DNA from: Hyphomicrobium sp.
GTDB taxonomy: Bacteria; Pseudomonadota; Alphaproteobacteria; Rhizobiales; Hyphomicrobiaceae
Assembly (NCBI RefSeq): GCF_009026145.1
Contig: NZ_WBUE01000003.1
Span: forward strand, 62,001-126,000
DNA length: 64,000 nt
Direction of reading: 5' to 3'
A model generated the notes under the pieces. That model was not told where the DNA came from. It saw nothing but the letters and a program-made list of their open reading frames with translations, and did no database searches. Both the position numbers and the translations under genes were made by a program. Every line of letters starts with the position of its first letter. Position 1 is the stretch's first letter. This document shows, in pieces, positions 8,664 to 16,844 of the stretch.

Positions 8664-9674
8664 TCACCTCGGACCCGCACAGGATGCTCCGCCGAGAACG
8701 CAGAAGCGGGCGCAGTGCCTGTGGTTGAGGCTGACGGAGCCGCGGGCCCCGTCGAGGGAGTCCGCGATCTCGAAAGCCTCCGTGTAGGGCAGAAGTGTGC
8801 AGGCGACGACGGAGGCGCGGTCAGAACCTTTTCGCCGAATCACCATGCGGGAATTGGAGCACATGACGTCTGACGGCGACTTGCCGAGCTTTTCCCAGCA
8901 CGCTTCGCTGATCTCGGGCACGTCGCACTGCTCAAGCATCTCTGGGAAAAGTACGAGTTTCGCAGGATCATCCGCATCGATCGGCAGCCCGAGTGCTGAA
9001 AACAGCGCGGCGTACCCACGACGCATGTCGGGTTCGATCATGCCCCACACGGTGCGTCCGGCGATCGATAGATTAAAGCCATTCCCGGCGAGCCACTGCA
9101 GGCCGTCAATGGTCGGCTGCCAGCTTCGCGGGCCTCTCAGCTCTTCATGGCCATACTGCTCGAAATGATCGAGCGACACACGGATCGCCAGACGGCAGGG
9201 AAAGCGCTGCGCAAGCGCCAGGAGTGGCTCTTTCCGCCGCTGCATCGGTCGCATGGCATTGGTCAGGACGAGGACGGAAAAGCCATGCGCAAGAGCGTCC
9301 TCGAGCATTCCGGGAAACTCCGGATTCATGAACGGCTCGCCGCCTGTGAATCCGATTTCGGCGGGGCGGTCGGGCAGGTTTGCGGCCTCATCCAGAAACC
9401 TAAGCACTTCACCGCGCGTGAGATAGGAAAGGCGGTCGTTTCTGGGCGAGGACTCGATGTAGCAGTTATGACAAGTGAGATTGCACAGGGTACCGGTATT
9501 GAACCAAAGCGTTGCGTAGCCGCGGAAGGAGACATGAGCCCGCCTTTCGCCGCGGGCTGTAACGTGTGGATTGCCGAACTTGGCTGGGGGCGTGCGCTCG
9601 CAACTCTCCCCAATATCGGAATTGCCTGCAACTTCAGCGCGGACCGCCGTGCTTCTCGCCGCTTCGATTGACAT
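8664..9674 (-). CDS. Radical SAM protein
   Basis: A protein of 336 aa. The radical SAM cluster motif CNLTCHNCY (CxxxCxxC) lies near residue 63 and is followed by FTGGEPFMNPEF, the SAM-binding GGE motif. The C-terminal part has further cysteines (VACTLLP, HCARFCVLGGASC) that could bind an auxiliary cluster. It is not a close match to the SPASM architecture, nor to arsenosugar ArsS as I know it. GGAGG precedes the start. It leads the operon with the flavoprotein, TVP38, transferase and AhpD-like genes. The substrate is unknown. Confidence 0.85.
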   Translation of the reverse strand: MSIEAARSTAVRAEVAGNSDIGESCERTPPAKFGNPHVTARGERRAHVSFRGYATLWFNTGTLCNLTCHNCYIESSPRNDRLSYLTRGEVLRFLDEAANLPDRPAEIGFTGGEPFMNPEFPGMLEDALAHGFSVLVLTNAMRPMQRRKEPLLALAQRFPCRLAIRVSLDHFEQYGHEELRGPRSWQPTIDGLQWLAGNGFNLSIAGRTVWGMIEPDMRRGYAALFSALGLPIDADDPAKLVLFPEMLEQCDVPEISEACWEKLGKSPSDVMCSNSRMVIRRKGSDRASVVACTLLPYTEAFEIADSLDGARGSVSLNHRHCARFCVLGGASCAGPR

Positions 9675-9769
9675 CCATCCTCCGCAATTGGCTTACGAGG
9701 AGAGTTTCGCGGGTGACTCGGCAAAGGTTACGGGAGCCGCGGACCAACCTGCGTCGGTGACGGGCTTGG

Positions 9770-10129
9770 TCAAAGCAGCGCGCAGACCATCATCAGGAGC
9801 CCCGCGTGACCGATGCCCCGAGCAATGGAACGCAGGCCTGGCACACCTGATACATAGGCCGGGACATAAATCGCCACCAGGAAGAGAGCAGCGCCGCGGG
9901 CGGCCAGCTCATGCGCCGCCGGCTGCATTTCGGCGAGCAAGGCCAAGGGGATGAAGAGGAACCTTGCCTCCATCATGTTGCGGAAAGCGCGCTCCAGACG
10001 GCCACCCCAGACCGGCATTGGCGGCGCCTCGTCACGGGGTCCGAGCGCGGCTGTGATCTGTGGTCCTCTCTTGCTGAAGAGCCATTGCGCCAGAGGCGCA
10101 AGCAGCCACTGGAGAAAGAACAGCAGCAA
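9770..10129 (-). CDS. MAPEG family membrane protein with an in-frame amber codon upstream
   Basis: About 119 aa in the open frame from a TTG at 10129. The motif RAFRNMMEARFLFIPLALL and four hydrophobic segments fit the MAPEG family (membrane glutathione/eicosanoid proteins). The best start, however, is the ATG at 10153, which has AAGGGGA 8 nt upstream and reads Met-Thr-Ile then TAG (10142-10144) before continuing in frame as ILWILLLFFLQWLL. The gene may be a nonsense mutant, be started inefficiently at the TTG, or be read through. It lies 95 bp after the start of the radical SAM gene, same strand. Confidence 0.65.
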   Translation of the reverse strand: MLLFFLQWLLAPLAQWLFSKRGPQITAALGPRDEAPPMPVWGGRLERAFRNMMEARFLFIPLALLAEMQPAAHELAARGAALFLVAIYVPAYVSGVPGLRSIARGIGHAGLLMMVCALL

Positions 10130-10341
10130 TATCCAGAGTATCTAGATCGTCATCGCGATTCCCCTTCTCGTCCCGCGGGCTCGATAGGTGGCAGTGCTGC
10201 GCGCAGCAAGGGAGGCTCGAGCCAGGCCGATCGAATGGGGATAGGGGGCGTAAGATTCGCATGAGCGCGACATGCAGGTGTGCAACCATCCGCCTTGCAA
10301 GGCCGAATAGATAATGAAGCTCCCGAACACGAACAGCATGC

Positions 10342-11037
10342 ATGCCCGCGCCTAAATTCCTCTCCGTTGTCATTCCGCTAAGGGGCAATCACCCGCTCCT
10401 GGATCGGTGTCTCGCAGCCTTGGTCCATGGAGAATGCGGCGACGACGTCGAGATCATCGTCGCGACGCCCACTGTCGAGGAGGTTTCGAAGTTGCGATTG
10501 AGTGCCGGATTTCGCGTGATCGGGGCTCCGCTCGGCCGAGGCGCATGCCTGTCTGCCGGCGTGCGCGAGGCTAGAGGGGAGTGGGTCCTCGTCCTCCACG
10601 CCGATACGGTCCTGAGCGATGGCTGGCGAATGGTCATCCGGACGTTTATGGAAACCCACGCGGACAAGGACGTTGCCGGCTATTTCAGGTTTCGCCACGA
10701 CAGCCCGTCCTTCCAATCGCGGTGCATAGAGACGTTTGTCGCCTTGCGCTGCGCACTGCTTGCGCTGCCCTATGGAGACCAGGGTCTTCTAATCCGGAAG
10801 GCGTTCTATGATCGCATCGGAGGATACCGGAGCGACTTCCCGATTATGGAGGATGTGGACATCATCCGCCGGATTGGCCGAGGTCGGCTGCGCTGTCTCG
10901 ATGTTGCGGCAGTGACATCAGCCGAGCGCTACGCGCGTGGTTATGCGCGGCGCGTGCTCAGAAACCTGCGGTGCCTCGCGCTGTATTTCGGCGGCATGCA
11001 TCCTGCCCACATTGTGAAACACTACGAGCGCGCATGA
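10342..11037 (+). CDS. Family 2 glycosyltransferase (TIGR04283-like)
   Basis: A protein of 231 aa. The N-terminal LSVVIPLRGNHPLLDRCL is a GT2 nucleotide-sugar fold, and VLVLHADTVLSDGW carries the DxD-like HADT motif. YGDQGLLIRKAFYDRIGGYRSDFPIMEDVD is typical of the TIGR04283 family, called rSAM/selenodomain-associated transferase 2. Its usual partner, a DUF2064 transferase, lies in the opposite-strand operon at 5921-6529. It is transcribed divergently from the MAPEG gene across about 190 bp that shows no clear regulatory site. No close partner follows. Confidence 0.85.
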   Translation: MPAPKFLSVVIPLRGNHPLLDRCLAALVHGECGDDVEIIVATPTVEEVSKLRLSAGFRVIGAPLGRGACLSAGVREARGEWVLVLHADTVLSDGWRMVIRTFMETHADKDVAGYFRFRHDSPSFQSRCIETFVALRCALLALPYGDQGLLIRKAFYDRIGGYRSDFPIMEDVDIIRRIGRGRLRCLDVAAVTSAERYARGYARRVLRNLRCLALYFGGMHPAHIVKHYERA

Positions 11038-11073
11038 GGCGCTATGGCGCAAGCACACTGACTGGAGCAGCGG

Positions 11074-11214
11074 ATGCCACTGCCGAAGTCGGAACGAGCG
11101 AAGATTGAGGCGGTGCCATTGTGGGGTCCCCGCACCGCCGATTTTCTCGAGATGATCGGACCTGAGCATTGCAGCGCACAGCTGCCACAAAAGGTCACCT
11201 CTCCGACTACGTAG
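11074..11214 (+). CDS. Possible 46-aa helix-hairpin-helix-like protein or fragment
   Basis: An ATG with GGAG 7 nt upstream opens a frame of 46 residues. Its middle, AVPLWGPRTADFLEMIG, resembles the hairpin of helix-hairpin-helix or Cdd1/TfoX-C-type domains (small-Pro-x-hydrophobic-Gly-Pro-x-Thr-Ala). The domain would be cut short after one hairpin, so it may be a truncated relic. It ends 8 bp inside the opposite gene at 11207. Confidence 0.35.
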   Translation: MPLPKSERAKIEAVPLWGPRTADFLEMIGPEHCSAQLPQKVTSPTT

Positions 11215-11572
11215 ATGATACTTTGCTTGCTGGATCCCAGACCGCCCGGATGACGTGCGCTGCGCTCGCCGCAGCGACGCTGATCTCGTCGAACAGCGCG
11301 GCCATCTCCTCATAGACGCTTTCGTCCGTTTCGTGCTCGGTGATCTCATCAAGGTCGGTGAGGAAGCACAGCTGAGCGGCGATCCACTCCTTCTGCCGTC
11401 GTGCCTCCCCCAGGGCGCTCTTGAGCCGTCGGAGGTATTCGAGATCCGAGAAGCGATCGAGCGCGCCATCGAGCGTCGCTCGACATTCGCAATCAAGATG
11501 CAGCGAGGAAAGAACACGTCGCAATCGATGCAAAAGGTCCTTGCCCTCCGTCGCGTGTGAGAGAACCGGCAT
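11207..11572 (-). CDS. Hypothetical protein
   Basis: A protein of 121 aa that I do not recognise. It is supported by a near-perfect ribosome binding site (AAGGAGGTG, 5 nt from the ATG). It is largely helical, charged and acidic in the middle (TDLDEITEHETDESVYEEM), with two Cys in the N-terminal LDCECRA segment and no signal peptide or membrane segment. It stands alone between the glycosyltransferase and porin genes. No function can be assigned. Confidence 0.7.
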   Translation of the reverse strand: MPVLSHATEGKDLLHRLRRVLSSLHLDCECRATLDGALDRFSDLEYLRRLKSALGEARRQKEWIAAQLCFLTDLDEITEHETDESVYEEMAALFDEISVAAASAAHVIRAVWDPASKVSST

Positions 11573-11731
11573 GCAGCACCTCCTTACCTAGGCGCAGATC
11601 GACCGCCAGGGCGGATTAGAACCTCGTTCGTGCGGCGCGCGTCTTGCCTTCGGTCAAGAGTGGTCCGCGGCACGTGGCCTGGTAACGGAATCCGAGCGAA
11701 ACTGACCAGCGCGTGCGCCCTGCTGCCCGCC

Positions 11732-13033
11732 TCAGAAGTTGATGAGCGAGCCGAGGCTCACGTAGCGGAAGTCATCGATGCCGCCGAGCCCGCCGCCGGT
11801 GATCTCGACCCCCTGCTCGCGATACTTGAGCCATAGCGACATCGCTGCGGCATCGATTTCCTGCACGGCGCCGAAGCCCCAGCGCGACAGCTCGCTCTCC
11901 GTGGCACCGGCATTGAGCGCCGCGGGCGAGAGCTGGTCGAAATACTCCGCATACTCGCCATAAAGGACGGTATGGCCGAGGGAGAACCATTGCCTGCGCA
12001 GGCCGCCCTTTAAATACCACTGGTGCGTATCAGGCTCCGTGAAGCCGCCGCGGAGTGTTATGGCGTCGTGATTGTTCTCCGCCCCGTAGATCGCGTGCAG
12101 GAACAATCCCGTCGCCAGATGCTGGAGGTAGCCGCCGGCCTGGAAGAAAGCGGAATCCTTGTCGAGCGATACGCGCGGCGGCTGCGTGGCCTCGTCCAAA
12201 TTGATCGAGTAGCCGATGCCGAACGCGGCCTTGAAGCCGCCGACCTCGCCCTGATAGCGCGCGGCAACCTCCCAATCGTCGGCCCCGCCGTAGCTCGTCG
12301 ACATTGAAAAGCCAGCGAAGGTCGGAGTGTCGTAGCGCACGCCGTCCATGACGATGCCGTCGCAATCGCCGCCCCATGGCCGCTGCTGTGAATAGCAGTA
12401 GCCGAAGTCGCCCCAGCGCAGACCGAGCAGCTTGCCCCCCTGCCGCAGAAAGAAGGCATTGCCGTCGAACAGGACATAGTTGGCAATGATTTGCGTGCCG
12501 GAGAGATCGGTGAACATCGCGGCGCTCTTCGACGCCAGTGCGTTTTTTCCAACCGCGACTTTGCCGAGCTGCTCGCTCGCCAAGTACCAGTACGACATCT
12601 GGGTGTTGAGACCGGTGCCCGCCACCGCGGTGGACTGGTCCAACGACATGGGATTGCTCGAAAGATCCTGGATGCGGATCAAGTATCCCGCTGTCCACCC
12701 CGGCGCGATCGTCGCGCTGCCCATGAAGCGGAAGTTCGTCGCCTGCGTCGGCCCCATGTCGGTAACATAGGCGTCGCGCTCCACGCCGTCGTCCCAGAAC
12801 ATGATCTGCTTCGAGGCATAGCCCGTGAGCGTGAGGCTGACCCTGCGATTGCCCTTTCTGGCGACCGCGGCCTCGAGCTCGGCAACGCGTGCTTCCAAAT
12901 CGGCGCAGCACGCATCAATAAGATCAGCCGCAGGGGCAGACAGCGTCGCCGCACATAGGAATGCCGCTGACACCATCGGCAGGCACAGGGCGCAAGCGCG
13001 CGGCACCGCAAACCTGTTTCCCAAAGCCGTCAA
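11732..13033 (-). CDS. Alphaproteobacterial-type outer membrane porin
   Basis: A protein of 433 aa. The signal peptide ends near APAADLI and is followed by a short coiled-coil (ADLEARVAELEAAVA), then beta-rich sequence with SLTLTGYASKQIMFWDDG, which resembles the first strand of the Omp2/porin family. The C-terminus ends in Phe (LGSLINF), as for barrel proteins. It starts at a TTG preceded by GGGAGGGGA, and the TTGA overlaps the stop of ubiX. The translation coupling of a porin with a flavin prenyltransferase gene is unexpected. Confidence 0.8.
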   Translation of the reverse strand: MTALGNRFAVPRACALCLPMVSAAFLCAATLSAPAADLIDACCADLEARVAELEAAVARKGNRRVSLTLTGYASKQIMFWDDGVERDAYVTDMGPTQATNFRFMGSATIAPGWTAGYLIRIQDLSSNPMSLDQSTAVAGTGLNTQMSYWYLASEQLGKVAVGKNALASKSAAMFTDLSGTQIIANYVLFDGNAFFLRQGGKLLGLRWGDFGYCYSQQRPWGGDCDGIVMDGVRYDTPTFAGFSMSTSYGGADDWEVAARYQGEVGGFKAAFGIGYSINLDEATQPPRVSLDKDSAFFQAGGYLQHLATGLFLHAIYGAENNHDAITLRGGFTEPDTHQWYLKGGLRRQWFSLGHTVLYGEYAEYFDQLSPAALNAGATESELSRWGFGAVQEIDAAAMSLWLKYREQGVEITGGGLGGIDDFRYVSLGSLINF

Positions 13034-13629
13034 GCGAATCCCCTCCCGTTAGCGCACTTCGTCCCCGTCCAAGCACGCGACAAGGCCGGCCCGCCCATTG
13101 CCAAAAGATCGATGGCACGCCGAGCGATCTGATCGACGATGTCGGCAACCGATGACGGCTTGAGGTAGAAGGCGGGGACTGCCGGCGCGACAACAGCTCC
13201 GCACTCGGTCGCCGCCGCCATGGCACGCAGATGCCCGAGATGCAGTGGGCTTTCGCGCGCGACAAGCACGAGGCGCCTTCGCTCCTTCAGGTGCACATCA
13301 GCAGCGCGCGTCAGCAGGTTATCGGTGATCCCGGCAGCGATGGCGGATACGGTACGCATCGAGCAAGGGGCGACGATCATGCCGGCCGTGGCGAAGCTGC
13401 CGCTGGCGATCGCGGCACCGATGGCGTCGATGCCGTGGCGGCGTGCCACGATGCCCTCCAGGCGATCAAGCGCATCGGCCCCGACCTCGTGAGCCAGCGT
13501 CTGCTCGGCGGCCTTCGAAACGACGAGATGGACTTCGAATGCCCCCGCGGCGAGAAGCTCGGCGATGCGCACGCCGATGGCGGCACCCGAAGCGCCGCTG
13601 ATGCCGAGCACGACCCGCTCACCGCTCAT
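13030..13629 (-). CDS. ubiX: UbiX-type flavin prenyltransferase
   Basis: A protein of 199 aa. The N-terminal VVLGISGASGAAIGVRI motif and the central APCSMRTVSAIAAGITDNLLTRAADV block are diagnostic of UbiX/Pad1, which joins a dimethylallyl group to FMN to form the prenylated FMN cofactor of UbiD. The ARESPLHLGHL segment corresponds to the family's conserved R-E-x-P region. The start at 13629 overlaps the ubiD stop by 4 bp (ATGA), so cofactor maker and user are translationally coupled. The C-terminus is a few residues longer than usual. Confidence 0.93.
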   Translation of the reverse strand: MSGERVVLGISGASGAAIGVRIAELLAAGAFEVHLVVSKAAEQTLAHEVGADALDRLEGIVARRHGIDAIGAAIASGSFATAGMIVAPCSMRTVSAIAAGITDNLLTRAADVHLKERRRLVLVARESPLHLGHLRAMAAATECGAVVAPAVPAFYLKPSSVADIVDQIARRAIDLLAMGGPALSRAWTGTKCANGRGFA

Positions 13630-15269
13630 GGCGTGTCTCCGAGGTTCGGTGAGCTGCCCATCGTGGCGGCAAGCCGCTCCCACAAGGCGTCGATGCGGCG
13701 CCCGACATCTTGGTCCATCGTGACAACGCGTCCCCACTCGCGGCACGTCTCCGAGTCGACCTTGTTCGTCGCATCGATGCCGAGCTTGCCGCCGAGCCCT
13801 GCCACTGGGGAGGCGAAGTCCAGGTAGTCGATGGGTGTGCGATCGCTGACCAGAAGGTCGCGTGCGGGGTCCATGCGCGTGGCGAGAGCCCAGGAAACAT
13901 CCCGCCAGTCGCGTACATCTATGTCATCGTCGACCACGATGATGAACTTCGTGTAGGAGAACTGCACCAGCATCCCCCATAGCCCCATCATGATTCGCCG
14001 CGCCTGCCCCGCGTAGCGCTTGCGAATCGATACGACTGCCATTCGATACGAACAGGCGTCGGGTGGAAACCAGCAATCCACGACCTCCGGCAGCTGTCGG
14101 CGTAGAATCGGCACGAAGAGCTCATTCAGCGCCTCGCCGATGATCGACGGCTCGTCCGGCGGACGGCCCGTGAACGTCGAAAGATAGATGGGTGTCGCGC
14201 GGCTCGTGATGGCCGTGACGCGCAAGATCGGGAATGGCTCGACCGAGTTGTAATAGCCCGTATGGTCGGCGAACGGGCCTTCGAGCGCTCTCTCCTCCGG
14301 CCCGACATACCCCTCGATGACGATCTCGGCATCGGCGGGTACCGACAAGGGGATTGTCGCGCAGCGGGCAAGCCTCGGTCTCTCGCCGCGTAGAACGCCC
14401 GCAAAGCGCAGCTCCGACAGGTGTTCCGGCAGTGGCAGGACGGCCGCAAGCATGGTCGCCGGATCGGCGCCGATGACGACGGCGACGGGCATATCCTTGC
14501 CCAGCGCAGCCCAATGCCGGTGGTGCGCCGCCCCGCCGCGATGCGCCAGCCAGCGCACGATCGCCCGGTCGCGCCCGAGCACCTGCATGCGATAGACGCC
14601 CATGTTGTAGTCGAGCGTGTCGTCGCGGTGCGGGGGACGAGTGATCACAAGCGGCCATGTGATGAGTGGACCGGCGTCTCCAGGCCAGCACGTCTGGATG
14701 GGAAGGCGCAGCAGATCGACATCGGCGCCGACGCTAACCTCCTGCTGCACCGGCGCATTGGCAACGGTTGTTGGAATGGTGGCGAACGCTGCCTTGACGA
14801 AAGGCCAGCGCTCGAGCGCGTCGCGCAGACCGTTGACCGGCGCCGGCTCTCTCAGAGAAGCAAGCAGCTCACCCAGGGCCCTTAGCCGCTGACGTTCGAC
14901 GCCAAGGCCCCAGGCGACGCGCTCGACGGTGCCGAACAGATTGACGAGCACGGGCATCTGCCCCGCTGCGCCGTCAGGGCCGATTGCCTGCTCGAACACG
15001 AGCGCCGGGCCGGCGCGCTTCAGCACACGCCTATGAACTTCGGTCATCTCATGCACGGTCGAGACTGGCTCGGCCACGCTGATGAGCTGTTTCCTCCGGT
15101 CGAGAAAGCCCATGAACGTGCGCAGGTCCGGGAAGTGTGGAAGATCGCGAATCCTCTTATCCCCTATGGTCTTGAGTCGGCGACTATCGCCGCTCGTGCT
15201 CGACGGGTCTTGATTTCGGTTAGGTCGTGGTGGGCTCGTCGGACCTAGAAGGCGCAGCGGAGGTCCCAT
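13626..15269 (-). CDS. ubiD: UbiD family decarboxylase
   Basis: About 547 aa. The core blocks LEGPFADHTGYY, SIIGEALNELFVPILRRQLPEVVDCWFPP and KFIIVVDDDIDVRDW are typical UbiD sequences that bind prenylated FMN and hold the catalytic Glu. In ubiquinone synthesis it decarboxylates polyprenyl-4-hydroxybenzoate. It stands divergent from ubiT-ubiU-ubiV. The N-terminus is uncertain: the ATG at 15269 overlaps the divergent ubiT start and lacks a ribosome binding site. Homology to the usual start suggests the true one lies near 15150-15113, where only non-standard codons or an ATG at 15113 are found. Confidence 0.9.
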   Translation of the reverse strand: MGPPLRLLGPTSPPRPNRNQDPSSTSGDSRRLKTIGDKRIRDLPHFPDLRTFMGFLDRRKQLISVAEPVSTVHEMTEVHRRVLKRAGPALVFEQAIGPDGAAGQMPVLVNLFGTVERVAWGLGVERQRLRALGELLASLREPAPVNGLRDALERWPFVKAAFATIPTTVANAPVQQEVSVGADVDLLRLPIQTCWPGDAGPLITWPLVITRPPHRDDTLDYNMGVYRMQVLGRDRAIVRWLAHRGGAAHHRHWAALGKDMPVAVVIGADPATMLAAVLPLPEHLSELRFAGVLRGERPRLARCATIPLSVPADAEIVIEGYVGPEERALEGPFADHTGYYNSVEPFPILRVTAITSRATPIYLSTFTGRPPDEPSIIGEALNELFVPILRRQLPEVVDCWFPPDACSYRMAVVSIRKRYAGQARRIMMGLWGMLVQFSYTKFIIVVDDDIDVRDWRDVSWALATRMDPARDLLVSDRTPIDYLDFASPVAGLGGKLGIDATNKVDSETCREWGRVVTMDQDVGRRIDALWERLAATMGSSPNLGDTP

Positions 15270-15810
15270 GCTCAAAGCCGCGCCAAGCGCCGTCGTCCGC
15301 TTGCCCGACTTCGTGGGCTCGGCCCTGCGCCCCCTGCCTTTGCTCCCTCTTCAATTGGCGCTGCGGCGCCTGACGGCCGGGATCATTGCGCGTCATCCGC
15401 ACGTTCTGGAACGTCTGGGCCCCTACCGGGCCAAGCGCATTGCCATCGAGCCAACCGACTTGCCGTTCGCCATCCTGCTCGAGCCGCAGCGCGAAACCAT
15501 CACCCTGCGGGTTGTGCGTGCGCTGCCTGCCCGCGCGGCGGATGCCCGCATCCATGGTCCGCTGCTTGCGCTGATTGGTCTCGTCGATAGCGCGCACGAT
15601 GGCGATGCCCTGTTCTTTTCGCGCGAAATAGCCATCGAGGGCGACGTCGAATGCGTGCTCGCGCTGCGCAACGCGATCGACGACGCACAGATCGATCTCG
15701 CACTCGAGACGACGGCATGGGCGGGTCCGCTCGCGGCGCCGCTCCACTATGCCACGCGAGCTGGCGCGGCGGCCTGCGCCTCGCTGCTTAGAGTCTGGCG
15801 ACAGCCCTGA
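15268..15810 (+). CDS. ubiT: UbiT, SCP2-domain protein of O2-independent ubiquinone synthesis
   Basis: A protein of 180 aa. The SCP2 (sterol carrier) domain spans about residues 30-130, with LALRRLTAGIIARHP and GDALFFSREIAIEGDVECVLALRNAIDD resembling E. coli UbiT/YhbT. UbiT binds prenylated intermediates for the anaerobic pathway. GGAGG lies 4 nt before the ATG. It leads a plus-strand operon with ubiU and ubiV 14 and 21 bp apart, which is the usual order, and is divergent from ubiD-ubiX. Confidence 0.92.
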   Translation: MLKAAPSAVVRLPDFVGSALRPLPLLPLQLALRRLTAGIIARHPHVLERLGPYRAKRIAIEPTDLPFAILLEPQRETITLRVVRALPARAADARIHGPLLALIGLVDSAHDGDALFFSREIAIEGDVECVLALRNAIDDAQIDLALETTAWAGPLAAPLHYATRAGAAACASLLRVWRQP

Positions 15811-15824
15811 AGGTTGGTTGAGTG

Positions 15825-16823
15825 ATGACAAGAAATGCAGGACCGCTGGAGCTGATATGTCCGGCAGGCACGCCTGCCGCCTTGCGCACGGCCGTCGAGG
15901 CGGGCGCCGACGCGGTCTACTGCGGCTTTCGCGACGAAACGAACGCGCGCAATTTTCCCGGGTTAAACTTCAGCTGCGAGGAAATGCGCGAGGGCATCGC
16001 TTTCGCGCACCGCCATGACGCCAAGCTTCTGATCGCCATCAACACCTTCCCGCGCGCCGGTGACCTCGGGCCGTGGCAGCGCGCCGTGGACAACGCCGCT
16101 GCGCTCGGTGCCGATGCGATCATTCTCGCCGACATCGGTCTCTTGGCCTATGCCGCCGAGCGCCACCCGCGCTTGCGGCTGCACTTGTCCGTACAGGCGG
16201 CCGCCGCCAACGCGGATGCCGTGGCCTTCTATGTCAAGGAATTTGGCGTCAAGCGCGTGGTGCTTCCGCGCGTGCTCAGCGTCCCGGAGATCGCGGCCAT
16301 GACCGGTGCGGTCGCATGCGAGACGGAGGTCTTCGCATTCGGCGGCCTGTGCGTCATGACAGAGGGTCGCTGCTCGCTCTCCTCATACGCGACCGGCAAG
16401 TCACCGAACATGAACGGCGTGTGCTCGCCGGCGAGCCACGTAAGCTACGGCGAGGAGAACGGCTACCTCGTTTCCCGCCTCGGAGACTTCACGATCGATC
16501 GCGCCGCGGCGGGAGAGCCCGTCGGCTATCCCACACTGTGCAAGGGCCGCTTCAAGACCTCATTTGGCATCGGCCACATCTTCGAGGATCCCGTGAGCCT
16601 CGACGTTCGCACCCTTCTACCTGCGCTTCGCGACGCAGGCGTCAGTGCCCTCAAGATCGAGGGCCGACAGCGGAGCCGGGCGTATGTCAGATCGGTCGTC
16701 AGCGCATTTCGCGCCTCGCTCGACGCCCTTGCCCGCGGCGAGACGGCGCCCCAAACCACGCTCACGGCGATCACCGAAGGACAGAGCGCGACCTGCGGCG
16801 CCTACCTGAAGACATGGCGATAA
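15825..16823 (+). CDS. ubiU: UbiU, Fe-S hydroxylation factor of anaerobic ubiquinone synthesis (U32 family)
   Basis: A protein of 332 aa. Peptidase U32-like, with ELICPAGTPAALRTAVEAGADAVYCG at the start. Four cysteines (C176, C183, C200, C239) have exactly the spacing of the E. coli [4Fe-4S] ligands C169, C176, C193, C232. UbiU and UbiV form a heterodimer that hydroxylates the quinone ring without O2 using prephenate-derived oxygen. The ATG at 15825 is preferred over the adjacent GTG at 15822. No missing ligand. Confidence 0.94.
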   Translation: MTRNAGPLELICPAGTPAALRTAVEAGADAVYCGFRDETNARNFPGLNFSCEEMREGIAFAHRHDAKLLIAINTFPRAGDLGPWQRAVDNAAALGADAIILADIGLLAYAAERHPRLRLHLSVQAAAANADAVAFYVKEFGVKRVVLPRVLSVPEIAAMTGAVACETEVFAFGGLCVMTEGRCSLSSYATGKSPNMNGVCSPASHVSYGEENGYLVSRLGDFTIDRAAAGEPVGYPTLCKGRFKTSFGIGHIFEDPVSLDVRTLLPALRDAGVSALKIEGRQRSRAYVRSVVSAFRASLDALARGETAPQTTLTAITEGQSATCGAYLKTWR

Positions 16824-16844
16824 GCTGAAACGAGGCCGGCATCG

